Assembly: GCF_011764545.1 (NCBI RefSeq)
Contig: NZ_AP022870.1
Span: 5,874,001-5,938,000 of the forward strand
Origin: Phytohabitans flavus
GTDB taxonomy: Bacteria; Actinomycetota; Actinomycetes; Mycobacteriales; Micromonosporaceae
Reading direction: 5' to 3'
Length of the DNA stretch: 64,000 nucleotides
A model generated the notes under the pieces. The model ran no database searches. It saw only the letters and a program-made list of their open reading frames with translations, and was not told the origin of the DNA. This document shows, piece after piece, positions 16,247 through 23,961 of this stretch. Position numbers and translations under genes: made by a program. Each line of letters opens with the position of its first letter. Positions within the stretch are counted from its first letter, which is position 1.

Positions 16247-17214
16247 TTGAGACTGTCCACCATGGAGGCTGGCGACGTGGTGTCGCTGTCCTCGGCGATG
16301 TAGTACGCCGGTCGCGCCTGCACAGCGGTGTAGATGCGGGCCACGTACTCGCCTAGTAGCCCGAGGCAGAGCAGTTGCACCGCGCCGAGGAAGAGGATCG
16401 CCACGTAGAGCGAGGGCCAGCCGGAGACCGTCGCGCCCAGGAAGTACGCGACAACGGCGACCACGACAAGCACCCCGCACACCGCCACGCCGGCCAGCCC
16501 CAGCCAGGTCGCCACCCGCAGCGGCGCGGCGGAGAAGCTGGTGACGCTGTCAGCGGCGAGCGCGATCATGCGGGACAGCGGGTACTTGGTGCGCCCGGCC
16601 GCCCGCTCCTCCCGCTCGAACGTCACCTCGCCGCTCGGGAAGCCCAGCCAGGGCACCACGAGCCGCAGCACGGGAGCGCGCTCGGGCAGCTCGCGCAGCG
16701 CCTCCACCGCGGCGCGGCTGAGCAGGCGGAAGTCGCCCGCGTGGGCGGGCACGTGATTGCCGACGATGCGGCGCATCATGCGGTAGTAGACGCTGGCGGT
16801 CCACCGCTTGAAGGCAGTGTCCGCTCGGCGGTCGGCGCGTACCCCGTACACGATGTCGAGATTTTGATCCCGCGCGAGCCGCAACATCTCGACGATGGTC
16901 TCGGGCGGGTCTTGCAGGTCGGCGTCGATGCTGACGACGTGGGCCCCACGGGCGCGCATCAGGCCGGCGATCAGCGCGGGCTGGTGGCCGCTGTTGCGGC
17001 GCAGCCGCAACACGCGCAGCTGTGGCCACTGCCGGCGCGCGGCGAGCAGCGCGACGGCGGTGTGGTCGGTGCTCCCGTCGTCGACGGCGACCACCTCGTA
17101 GGGCTCACCGAGCGCGTCGAGCACCCCGCGCAGCCGGGCCACGAGCAGCGGCAGCACGGACTCCTCGTTGTACATCGGGACGACCACGGAGAGTGCCGGC
17201 TCGGAGGCGACCAC
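16243..17214 (-). CDS. GT2 glycosyltransferase with two membrane segments (DPM1/GtrB-like)
   Basis: 323-residue enzyme that puts a sugar from a nucleotide donor onto polyprenyl phosphate at the inner face of the membrane. The GT-A fold shows SVVVPMYNEESVLPLL, the acidic VDDGSTDHT, and the metal-binding DADLQDPPE at about residue 97. Two membrane helices (about 230-255 and 265-290) end in LLGEYVARIYTAVQARPAY, typical of GtrB and ArnC relatives. GTG start 17214, 12 bases after the MFS gene end; the stop overlaps the next gene. Sugar specificity unknown. Confidence 0.93.
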   Translation of the reverse strand: MVASEPALSVVVPMYNEESVLPLLVARLRGVLDALGEPYEVVAVDDGSTDHTAVALLAARRQWPQLRVLRLRRNSGHQPALIAGLMRARGAHVVSIDADLQDPPETIVEMLRLARDQNLDIVYGVRADRRADTAFKRWTASVYYRMMRRIVGNHVPAHAGDFRLLSRAAVEALRELPERAPVLRLVVPWLGFPSGEVTFEREERAAGRTKYPLSRMIALAADSVTSFSAAPLRVATWLGLAGVAVCGVLVVVAVVAYFLGATVSGWPSLYVAILFLGAVQLLCLGLLGEYVARIYTAVQARPAYYIAEDSDTTSPASMVDSLK

Positions 17215-17226
17215 GCCCGCACGGTA

Positions 17227-18336
17227 TCAGGACGAACTGCCCGCCGACGGCAGCCACCGACGGGTCAGCCCGCCTGACAGGACGAGCGGCACCCCGACAA
17301 GCGCCAGCAGTACCGGCACCGGGAGGGCGGCCGACCCGAGCCCGAAGCCGGCGAACACCGCGAGCGCCGCCACCTCCTGCCCGAACCCCGCCACGGACAG
17401 CACCGTCGCCCGCGCCGGACCGGCGATCGCGTCCTGAATCCGCGCCTCGGTGAGGATGTCGAAGAGCTCCAGGACGGCGAAGCAGAGCGCGACCGCGACC
17501 ATACCGATTGGGTGACCCGCGTTGGATCCTGCGGCGAGCAGCACCCCGCCGACCGCCACGGCCGCCGCCAGCCGTGCCGCGGACAGGTGCGCCCACCGCT
17601 CGGCGAGCGCGCTCGCGACCGCCATCGCCGCGACCGGGAGTACGAAGAGCAGTGGTACGAACGCGGTGGGGGCGCCCATGTCCCGGGCGAGGATCGGCAC
17701 GTACTCGTCGATCGCGCCCATGCCGGTGACCAGCGCGTAGAGCACGACCGCCCGGCTCACGGTCCGGTTGGCGCGCACTTCGGCGAGCCCAGCCCGCAGC
17801 GTCCTCAGGTAGCCACCCTCAGCGGTCTCCTCGACGCGCGGCGCCTCGGGGAAGGAGAGCGCGATCGGCACGGCGGCGAGGGTCACCGCGATGCTCGCGA
17901 CGCCGACGAGCGTGTACCCGCCGAGCAGGAACACGGGTGTTGCCAGCGCCATCGCGGCCAGCTCCGCGACAAGCGCGGTGGTCTGGGCCAGCCCGACCGT
18001 GCGCACGTACCGCTCGGTGGCGCCCGCGGCGGCGAGCTCGTCGTAGACGAGCGCCTCCACGCTGCCGGAGGTCATCGCGCTCGACGCGCCCCACAACACG
18101 AACCCGGCGGCGAAGGCCGGGTACGAGGGGAAGAAGGTCCAGAGCGCGAAGCCGATGGCGCGGAGCACGACCGCGATGGCGACGAGGCGGCGGCGCGAGT
18201 AGGCGTCCGCCAACGCCCCGGACGGGATCTCCAGCGTGAAGCTGACGATCGACCAGATGACGAAAAGGGACGAGATCTGTCCGGTGCTGAGGCCGGAGTC
18301 GGCGAAGAGCAGCGCGTAGACCGGATAGAGCAGCAC
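17227..18336 (-). CDS. MFS transporter, start uncertain
   Basis: 369-residue major facilitator superfamily protein with about 11-12 membrane segments; the motif A region GALADAYSRRRLVAIA is between segments 2 and 3. The first usable start is GTG 18336, inside the first membrane helix (LLYPVYALLFADSGL). The frame continues upstream through WRLCALRACTEG, which reads like the normal N-terminus of such proteins, but up to the in-frame TGA there is no ATG, GTG or TTG. Either a rare start (CTG) is used or the start was lost. First gene of a minus-strand operon with the GT2 enzyme. Substrate unknown. Confidence 0.85.
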   Translation of the reverse strand: MLLYPVYALLFADSGLSTGQISSLFVIWSIVSFTLEIPSGALADAYSRRRLVAIAVVLRAIGFALWTFFPSYPAFAAGFVLWGASSAMTSGSVEALVYDELAAAGATERYVRTVGLAQTTALVAELAAMALATPVFLLGGYTLVGVASIAVTLAAVPIALSFPEAPRVEETAEGGYLRTLRAGLAEVRANRTVSRAVVLYALVTGMGAIDEYVPILARDMGAPTAFVPLLFVLPVAAMAVASALAERWAHLSAARLAAAVAVGGVLLAAGSNAGHPIGMVAVALCFAVLELFDILTEARIQDAIAGPARATVLSVAGFGQEVAALAVFAGFGLGSAALPVPVLLALVGVPLVLSGGLTRRWLPSAGSSS

Positions 18337-18424
18337 GCCCTCGGTACAGGCGCGCAGGGCGCAGAGTCGCCAGGTGACGCTACGGGTGCCGGCGCTGGCG
18401 AAACGTCAAGCGGGGTGGCGTGTT

Positions 18425-18464
18425 GGCTCGACCATGGGGCAACCGTGCCACCCATGATCGAGCC
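18425..18464 (-). terminator. 14-bp inverted repeat after the riboswitch-controlled gene
   Basis: GGCTCGACCATGGG (18425-18438) and CCCATGATCGAGCC (18451-18464), one mismatch, 12-base loop, 11 bases past the stop of the secreted coiled-coil protein and before the MFS gene. Confidence 0.6.
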
Positions 18465-18475
18465 CGTCAACGCGT

Positions 18476-19483
18476 TTAGGGGATGAGCGACAGGTGTACG
18501 TGGTTGGTGTGTAACTCGCTTGGCCCGCAACAGCCGCTGTACGACTTCCAGCCGCTGCTTGGCAGCCAGATCTGGCGGAACCAGATCACGTACTTCACGC
18601 CCAGCCGGCTCGCGTTGTTGACGAAGAAGCGAGCCAGGTTGTTGCCGTACGTCTTGGCCGCGCCGGAGGCCGTGCCGCCGAAGACGTCGTCGGCGTCGAC
18701 ACCGAAGTCGCAGGCCTGACCCAACGGATGCTCCCCATCCCCGCCCGAGCGGTAGCAGGAGACGAAGATGTCGAAGTCCGCCGCCTCGGCCTGCTTGTAC
18801 GCGTGGGACGTGCGCGGCGTGATGCACCCCTGCTTCGAGGTCGGGTCGGGGCGAATCGTGCAGCCGGAGCCGCCGGTGAACCGCGCGGCCACCGCGGTGG
18901 CGCCGCTGCCGACCGGCGGGCCGCTGACGTCCTCGCCGCCGCCAGCCTCCTTCAGCGCGGTCTCCGCCTGCTTCTTGCGGGCGGCCATGACCTGCACCTG
19001 CTTCTGCTGATCGCGGATCTCGTTATCGATCGCCAGCTTGGCGCGGGCCGCCTCGTCCTTGGTGTCGAGCAGGTCGCGGAGCTTCTTGTCCTCGGTCGCC
19101 GCCACCGCGTCGAGCGCCGCCGCCCGATCGATGAAGCCCTCTGGGGTGGAGCTGTTGAGCAACGCGGCGACCGGGCCGATCCGGCCGCGGCGGTACGCCA
19201 CATTGGCCACCTCGCCGATCACCTCGGTCTTGACGACCAGGTCTTTCTCCAGCTGGGCCAGCTGTTGGGTCAGCTCCTGCTGGCGCTTCTTGGACTTGCC
19301 CAACGTCTCCTGGGCAGTGAGGAACCCCCTGGTGGCCACGTCGAGCTGCTTTCGCAGCGTGGCGGTACCGCCCTCGTCGTCGACGGGCGCGGCGGCCGCC
19401 GGCTCCGCGGGTAAGCCGATCAGCGCGAACGCCGCGGTGAGCAGCACCACGACGAGGCTGACCCGGCTGCGGGCATGAGCCAT
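18476..19483 (-). CDS. Secreted coiled-coil protein with ARB_07466-like C-terminal domain
   Basis: 335-residue exported protein. A signal peptide (about residues 1-33, basic start, VVLLTAAFALIGLPAEPAAAAP) is followed by two long coiled-coil stretches (about 45-95 and 130-185; KSKKRQQELTQQLAQLEKDL), a glycine-rich linker and a C-terminal domain with four cysteines and HPLGQACDFGVDA and HTNHVHLSL motifs, the pattern of the ARB_07466-like domain. The coiled coil resembles RipA/NlpC-type cell-wall proteins, but no NlpC/P60 domain is seen. ATG 19483 is chosen over the upstream TTG because GGAAGGA lies about seven bases before it. A c-di-AMP riboswitch covers its leader. A cell-wall role is likely; the enzymatic activity is not shown. 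Confidence 0.88.
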   Translation of the reverse strand: MAHARSRVSLVVVLLTAAFALIGLPAEPAAAAPVDDEGGTATLRKQLDVATRGFLTAQETLGKSKKRQQELTQQLAQLEKDLVVKTEVIGEVANVAYRRGRIGPVAALLNSSTPEGFIDRAAALDAVAATEDKKLRDLLDTKDEAARAKLAIDNEIRDQQKQVQVMAARKKQAETALKEAGGGEDVSGPPVGSGATAVAARFTGGSGCTIRPDPTSKQGCITPRTSHAYKQAEAADFDIFVSCYRSGGDGEHPLGQACDFGVDADDVFGGTASGAAKTYGNNLARFFVNNASRLGVKYVIWFRQIWLPSSGWKSYSGCCGPSELHTNHVHLSLIP

Positions 19484-19499
19484 CAACCATCCTTCCAGT

Positions 19500-19618
19500 C
19501 AGCCGCCTACCGAGTTAGCTGACGGGTTCGGGACGGAAGTCTCCCTACCGCTGGCGCGGATTCACCCCAGTGGATCGGTGGTTCCCCGGCTCGCCCGAAG
19601 GCGACTCGGCGGCGACCA
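19500..19618 (-). ncRNA. c-di-AMP riboswitch (ydaO-yuaA type)
   Basis: On the minus strand the leader of the coiled-coil protein gene shows the conserved ydaO blocks in order: GAGCCGGGGAACC, GGGGTGAATCC, GGTAGGGA, then CCGAACCCGTCAGCTAAC and GGTAGGCGG. The closing stem pairs GCCGCCGAGT at the 5' end with ACTCGGTAGGCGGC at the 3' end. The aptamer ends about 17 bases before the start codon. In actinobacteria this class commonly sits before cell-wall hydrolase and resuscitation factor genes and turns expression off when c-di-AMP is high. Exact edges are approximate. Confidence 0.9.
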
Positions 19619-19739
19619 ACACCGGCGCCGGAGGGCGCCGCCGGGCGTTGGCCGGAGCTGACAATAGCGGCTTTCTCATCGATGTGCCCACTGTTGCACC
19701 GATGGTGACGAATCAAATACGCCCTGCTCAGAGGCGGTT

Positions 19740-20708
19740 TCACCAGCCGGTGGGGTGACAGTCGCCAGCTCTCGGCTCGACCTGGAGGGTCGCGTGCCCG
19801 ATGTCGAAGTCCTCGTGCAGAGCCTCGCGGGCAGCCACCAGCACCGGCCCCACCTGCGCGGACTCCTCCAGCGCGAGGTGTGCCGAGGCCACCTCCATGC
19901 CCGAGGTCAGCGTCCACACGTGCAGGTCATGCACGTCCCGCACGCCAGGGACGGCGGCGAGTCGCTGCCGTACCGCGGTCACGTCGAGGTGCTCCGGCGC
20001 GGCCTGGACCAGGATGCGCACGGCCGCCCGGGCCAGCCCCCAGGTGCGCGGCAGGATGAACAGGCCGACCGCGACCGCGACGATCGGGTCCGCGTACGCC
20101 CAGCCGGTCAGCCCGATCACGACCGCGGCCACGATCACGCCGAGCGAGCCGAGCAGGTCGCCGACCACCTCCAGGTAGGCGCCGCGCACGTTGAGGCTCT
20201 CCCGCGCACCCGAGCGGAGCAGCCAGAACGCGACAAGGTTGGCGAGCAGGCCGGCGATCGCGACCACCAGCATCGGGCCGGCGGGCACCTCGGGCGGGTG
20301 ACCGAAGCGGCGCGCGGCCTCGACCAGCACGTAGATCGCCACGCCGAAGAGCAGGATGGCGTTGCCGAGGGCGGCGAGGACCTCCAGCCGGTACAGCCCG
20401 AAGGTGCGCTGCGGATCCCGCACGGCTCGGGTCGCCGCTCGGCCGGCCTGGGTCGCGGCCACCTGATCGTCGGGCGGCCCAGCGGCGGCGGACGCGGCCC
20501 AGATCGCCGCGAGCGCCATGCCGATGCCGAGCACGTCGGTGAACATGTGGCCGGCGTCGGAGAGCAGGGCGAGCGAGCCGGTGAGCAGGGCGGCCACGGC
20601 CTCGACCACCATGAAGACCGCGAGCAGGCCGAACGCGGCCCACAGCCGCCCGCGGTGGCGCTCTCCCCCACGCGCGGCGGCCGCCCCGTGATCGTGCCCG
20701 GCTCCCAT
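19740..20708 (-). CDS. Cation diffusion facilitator (CzcD/ZitB-like metal exporter)
   Basis: 322-residue inner-membrane exporter of zinc, cadmium or cobalt. Six membrane segments; the metal site shows in segment 2 as LLSDAGHMFTDV (D-x3-D/H pattern) and in segment 5 as YLEVVGDLLGSLGV. A His-containing N-terminus (GAGHDHG), a loop of about 35 residues between segments 2 and 3, and a cytoplasmic C-terminal domain with VHDLHVWTLTSGMEVASAHL match the CzcD group. ATG 20708 has no clear ribosome site, and a -10 box lies seven bases before it, so the mRNA may be leaderless. Confidence 0.94.
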   Translation of the reverse strand: MGAGHDHGAAAARGGERHRGRLWAAFGLLAVFMVVEAVAALLTGSLALLSDAGHMFTDVLGIGMALAAIWAASAAAGPPDDQVAATQAGRAATRAVRDPQRTFGLYRLEVLAALGNAILLFGVAIYVLVEAARRFGHPPEVPAGPMLVVAIAGLLANLVAFWLLRSGARESLNVRGAYLEVVGDLLGSLGVIVAAVVIGLTGWAYADPIVAVAVGLFILPRTWGLARAAVRILVQAAPEHLDVTAVRQRLAAVPGVRDVHDLHVWTLTSGMEVASAHLALEESAQVGPVLVAAREALHEDFDIGHATLQVEPRAGDCHPTGW

Positions 20709-20715
20709 GGCCCAG

Positions 20716-20744
20716 AATATATGCTGACATTGCTATGTATGCAA
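20716..20744 (-). promoter_or_regulatory. Promoter of the CDF exporter gene, probably leaderless
   Basis: Minus strand: TTGCAT (20739-20744), 17 bases, TATATT (20716-20721), then seven bases to the A of the ATG. Transcription would start at the start codon. The AT-rich spacer has repeated GCATA elements that could be an operator for a metal sensor of the ArsR type; no such gene is nearby. Confidence 0.5.
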
Positions 20745-20752
20745 ACATGGCA

Positions 20753-20781
20753 TTGGCAATCAGTGTCAACGCTGTTATCGG
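20753..20781 (+). promoter_or_regulatory. Possible promoter of the secreted beta-propeller gene
   Basis: TTGGCA (20753-20758), 17 bases, TATCGG (20776-20781), 83 bases before the GTG start. The -35 matches the consensus at five of six positions, the -10 at three. Confidence 0.3.
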
Positions 20782-20864
20782 TGTTGTTTCCTGAGTCTCG
20801 GTCGAACCGTTGGGGAAAGATGTGCGTGGATTCTGATGTGGACCGATCACAGGGAGTACCCATC

Positions 20865-21791
20865 GTGCTGACCAGACGAGCCCTGATCACCTCATCCGCC
20901 GCCGCGGCCCTCACCGCGGCCACACTCACCGTCCCGGGCGCCGCCAGCGCCCACGGCTCCCGCCACCGGCGCTTCCCCGACACCTTCCCGCTGCCGAACG
21001 CGTTCCAGCCCGAGGGCATCGCGATCGGCCGGGCGCCATTCGCGTACTTCGGCTCCCTCGCCACCGGCGCTATCTACCGTGCCAGCCTCGTCACCGGCCG
21101 GGGCGAGATCATCTCCGAAGGCCCCGGCACCCCGTCGGTGGGCCTGAAGATCGACGACCACGGGCGGCTCTTCGTCGCCGGTGGCGCCGCCGGCAACGGT
21201 CGCGTGGTCGACACGCACAGCGGCCGCATCCTGAGGTCGTGGACGTTTGCGACCGCTCCCACGTTCGTGAACGACGTCGTCCTGACCCCGAAGGGCGCGT
21301 TCTTCACCGACTCCAACCAGCCGTTCCTCTACAAGGTGCCGCTGAGCCTGCGCGGCGAGCCGGTCCGGCTCCCGCTCACCGGCGACCTCGTCTACGGCGC
21401 GGGCTTCAACGTCAACGGCATCGCGCGTACGCCGGACGGCCGCGGCCTGCTGGTCGTGCAGTCGAACACCGCCAGCCTCTTCCGCGTCGACCCGGACACC
21501 GGCGTGACCAAGGCGGTCGACCTCGGCGGCTTCGCGCTGACCAACGGCGACGGGCTGCTGACCGTCGGCCGCACGCTGTATGTCGTGCAGAACCGCTTGA
21601 ACCAGGTCGCCGTCTTCACGCTCGACAAGCGCGGCCTGAGCGGGCGCCTCACCGGCACCCGTACCAACCCCAACTTCGACGTGCCCACCACCGTGGCGGC
21701 CTTCGGCGACCGGCTCTACCTGCCGAACGCCCGCTTCGGCGTCACGGTCACCCCGGACACCACGTACAGCGTCAACTCGGTCAAGCGCTAG
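20865..21791 (+). CDS. Secreted SMP-30/NHL-like beta-propeller protein
   Basis: 308-residue protein with an export signal (LTRRALITSSAAAALTAATL, ending about ASAHG at residue 31; the twin arginine suggests Tat). The rest reads as a six-bladed propeller of the SMP-30/gluconolactonase-like group, with blade motifs GLKIDDHGRLFVAGG, VNDVVLTPKGAFFTDSNQP, NGIARTPDGRGLLVVQ and NGDGLLTVGRTLYVVQN. The start is GTG 20865 with GGGAG about eight bases upstream. Divergent from the CDF gene; its last 11 bases overlap the end of the convergent helicase gene. No enzymatic activity is assigned. Confidence 0.82.
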   Translation: MLTRRALITSSAAAALTAATLTVPGAASAHGSRHRRFPDTFPLPNAFQPEGIAIGRAPFAYFGSLATGAIYRASLVTGRGEIISEGPGTPSVGLKIDDHGRLFVAGGAAGNGRVVDTHSGRILRSWTFATAPTFVNDVVLTPKGAFFTDSNQPFLYKVPLSLRGEPVRLPLTGDLVYGAGFNVNGIARTPDGRGLLVVQSNTASLFRVDPDTGVTKAVDLGGFALTNGDGLLTVGRTLYVVQNRLNQVAVFTLDKRGLSGRLTGTRTNPNFDVPTTVAAFGDRLYLPNARFGVTVTPDTTYSVNSVKR

Positions 21792-23886
21792 GGCCTAGCG
21801 TCGTCAAGCGCTGGGTGGCTCGGGAGAGGGCCACGTAGAGCGTCCGTGCGCCGGCGTCGGTCCTTATCTCGTCCGGCGAGATGAGGACCACGCCGTCGTA
21901 CTCCATGCCCTTGGCCTGAAGGCTGGTCACGACCTGGAGGCGATCGGTGGGCAGGCCGGCCACCCACTCGGCGACCTCGTCGCGGCGGGGCACGGACGTG
22001 ATCACGCCGACCGTCCCCTCCACGTCCGCTAGCAGGCGCTCCGCGGCCTCCCGGGTCGCGGCCGGCAGCTCGGCGGCGGGCACGGTCAGCTCCTCCGGCG
22101 GTACCCCGGTCGAGCGCACCGCCCTCGGCAGCGCGATGTCCGGCGACACCTCGCGGATCACCCTCGCCGCCACCTCGAAGATCTCCGCCGAGTTGCGGTA
22201 GTTGGTGGTCAGCGTGAACTCGTGCCGGCGCCGCCCACCCAGCGCCTTGTCGCGGGCCCGGGCCAGCTCGCCCGGGTCGCCGGTCCAGGCGCTCTGCGCC
22301 GGGTCGCCGACCACGGTCCACGAGGCGAGGCGCCCGCGCCGGCCCAGCATCCGCCACTGCATCGGCGAGACGTCCTGCGACTCGTCGACCACCACGTGCG
22401 CGTACTCGCGGTAGTCGTCGGGCCGCTGCACGGCCGCCGCGCGGGCCGCGCGCTGGCGATCCGCGTACGTGCTCACCTCGCGCACGCCGTCGACCACGTG
22501 GAACGGGTCGCGCTGGCGCTTGGCCGGCTGCGGCGGGCGGCCGAGCAGCTCGTCAAGCTCGTCGAGGAGCGCCACGTCCGCGACGGTCGGGTCGCCGGGG
22601 GTGAAGGCGCCGCGGAGCAACGCGATCTCCGCGGTGGAGAGGAGCCCGCCGGCGTACGAGTTGAGCCGCTTCGGATCGGCCAGCCAGGCCAGCACGTGCC
22701 GGGGCGCCAGCCGGGGCCACCACGCCTTGAGGAACTCGCGGAAGTCGGAGCGCTCGGCCAGCTCGTCCTCGAAGTCGACCTGGGCCGGCAGCCCGCCGAT
22801 CTTGTGGCGCTGGGCCTGCGCCCACAGCGCGTCGAAGAGCCCGTCGATGCCGGCCCGGCGCACCTCGTTGCGGCGGGCACCGCGGGGCAGCGCGCGGGCG
22901 CGGATCGCGTCGAGCTCGGGGCGGCCAAGGCGTAGCAGGCCACCCCGGTACAGCAGGCGCAGCTCGGTGGGTCCGCCCGGTACCGCGTCGTGGGTCGCCC
23001 GCTCCAGGACTCGGCGCATGCGCAGCGAGCCCTTGACCGAGGCGACCGCGGTCGGGTCGGTGCGCGTGGCCGTCACGCCTCCCACGATCGAGCCGAGCGA
23101 GTGGAGGGCGGCGGCCTCCTCACCGAGCGAGGGGAGCACCGAGGCGATGTACTCCACGAACACCGAGGACGGGCCGACCACCAGGATGCCGCCGCCGGCG
23201 AACCGGGAGCGGTCGGAGTACAGCAGGTAGGCCGCGCGGTGCAGCGCCACGGCCGTCTTGCCGGTGCCCGGGCCGCCCGAGACGATCGTGACGCTGGAGG
23301 CGGGCGAGCGGATCGCCTGGTCCTGCTCCCGCTGGATAGTGGCGACGATGTCGCGCATGCCCCGGCCGGTGGCGCGGGCGAGCGTGGCCAGCAGCGCGCC
23401 GTCGCCGACCACCCGCATGCTCTCCGGCGCGGCGGCCGGGTCGAGCAGGTCGTCCTCGATGTTGGTGACCTTTTCGCCGCTCGACTGGATCATGCGGCGG
23501 CGCACCACGCCCCGGGGGTCGGCGGCCGTGGCCTGGTAGAACGCCGCGGCGGCAGGTGCCCGCCAGTCGACGACCAGCGGCTCGGCGTTTTCGCCGCGCA
23601 CACCCAGCCGTCCCACGTGCAGCACCTGGCCCTCGCGCAGGTCGAGGCGGCCGAAGACAAGGCCCTCGTGCTCGGCGTCCAGCGCGTGCCGCCGCCGCGC
23701 GGCGTGGAAGACCATCGCGTCCCGCTCCACCAGCGCGCCGAAGTTACCTACGCGGGCGAGGCGGTAGCCCTCCTTTTCCGCTCGGGCCGCGGCCTGCCGC
23801 AGCACCGCCAGCCGGGCGTAGACCCGGTCGACGTGGCGCTGCTCGGCGGCGATCTCCTGCTGAAGGGTGGTGGCGGCGTCGGTCAA
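21781..23886 (-). CDS. HelD/HelR-type superfamily 1 helicase-like protein
   Basis: About 701 residues. The HelD family binds RNA polymerase and releases it from stalled complexes; actinobacterial HelR also protects against rifamycins. It opens with a helical hairpin (LQQEIAAEQRHVDRVYARL), then a split SF1 core: Walker A GGPGTGKTAVALHR, motif II VVVDESQDVSPMQW, motif III WTVVGDPAQSAW, motif IV TTNYRNSAEI and motif V/VI SLQAKGMEYDGVVL ... YVALSRATQ. The usual UvrD 1B/2B domains are not apparent. TTG 23886 (LTDAATTLQQE) is chosen as start, with TTG 23931 possible; neither has a strong ribosome site. I did not find an obvious rifamycin-associated inverted repeat upstream. Confidence 0.87.
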   Translation of the reverse strand: MTDAATTLQQEIAAEQRHVDRVYARLAVLRQAAARAEKEGYRLARVGNFGALVERDAMVFHAARRRHALDAEHEGLVFGRLDLREGQVLHVGRLGVRGENAEPLVVDWRAPAAAAFYQATAADPRGVVRRRMIQSSGEKVTNIEDDLLDPAAAPESMRVVGDGALLATLARATGRGMRDIVATIQREQDQAIRSPASSVTIVSGGPGTGKTAVALHRAAYLLYSDRSRFAGGGILVVGPSSVFVEYIASVLPSLGEEAAALHSLGSIVGGVTATRTDPTAVASVKGSLRMRRVLERATHDAVPGGPTELRLLYRGGLLRLGRPELDAIRARALPRGARRNEVRRAGIDGLFDALWAQAQRHKIGGLPAQVDFEDELAERSDFREFLKAWWPRLAPRHVLAWLADPKRLNSYAGGLLSTAEIALLRGAFTPGDPTVADVALLDELDELLGRPPQPAKRQRDPFHVVDGVREVSTYADRQRAARAAAVQRPDDYREYAHVVVDESQDVSPMQWRMLGRRGRLASWTVVGDPAQSAWTGDPGELARARDKALGGRRRHEFTLTTNYRNSAEIFEVAARVIREVSPDIALPRAVRSTGVPPEELTVPAAELPAATREAAERLLADVEGTVGVITSVPRRDEVAEWVAGLPTDRLQVVTSLQAKGMEYDGVVLISPDEIRTDAGARTLYVALSRATQRLTTLGPSA
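21786..21800. terminator. Short palindrome at overlapping convergent gene ends
   Basis: CGCTAGG, one base, CCTAGCG (21786-21800), lying inside the region where the propeller gene and the helicase gene overlap tail to tail. It could act as a terminator in both directions. Confidence 0.4.
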
Positions 23887-23961
23887 GTTTTCGGGGCTCC
23901 CAGGAGAAGTGCGGCGCCTGGCATGTGACAAGGCCAGACAAGGGTACGCGCCCGCCGGGCG

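Noticed and set aside
23886..23961. Rifamycin-associated element before the HelD-like gene
   Set aside because: I looked for a long perfect inverted repeat in this leader and did not see one; a profile search would be needed to be sure.
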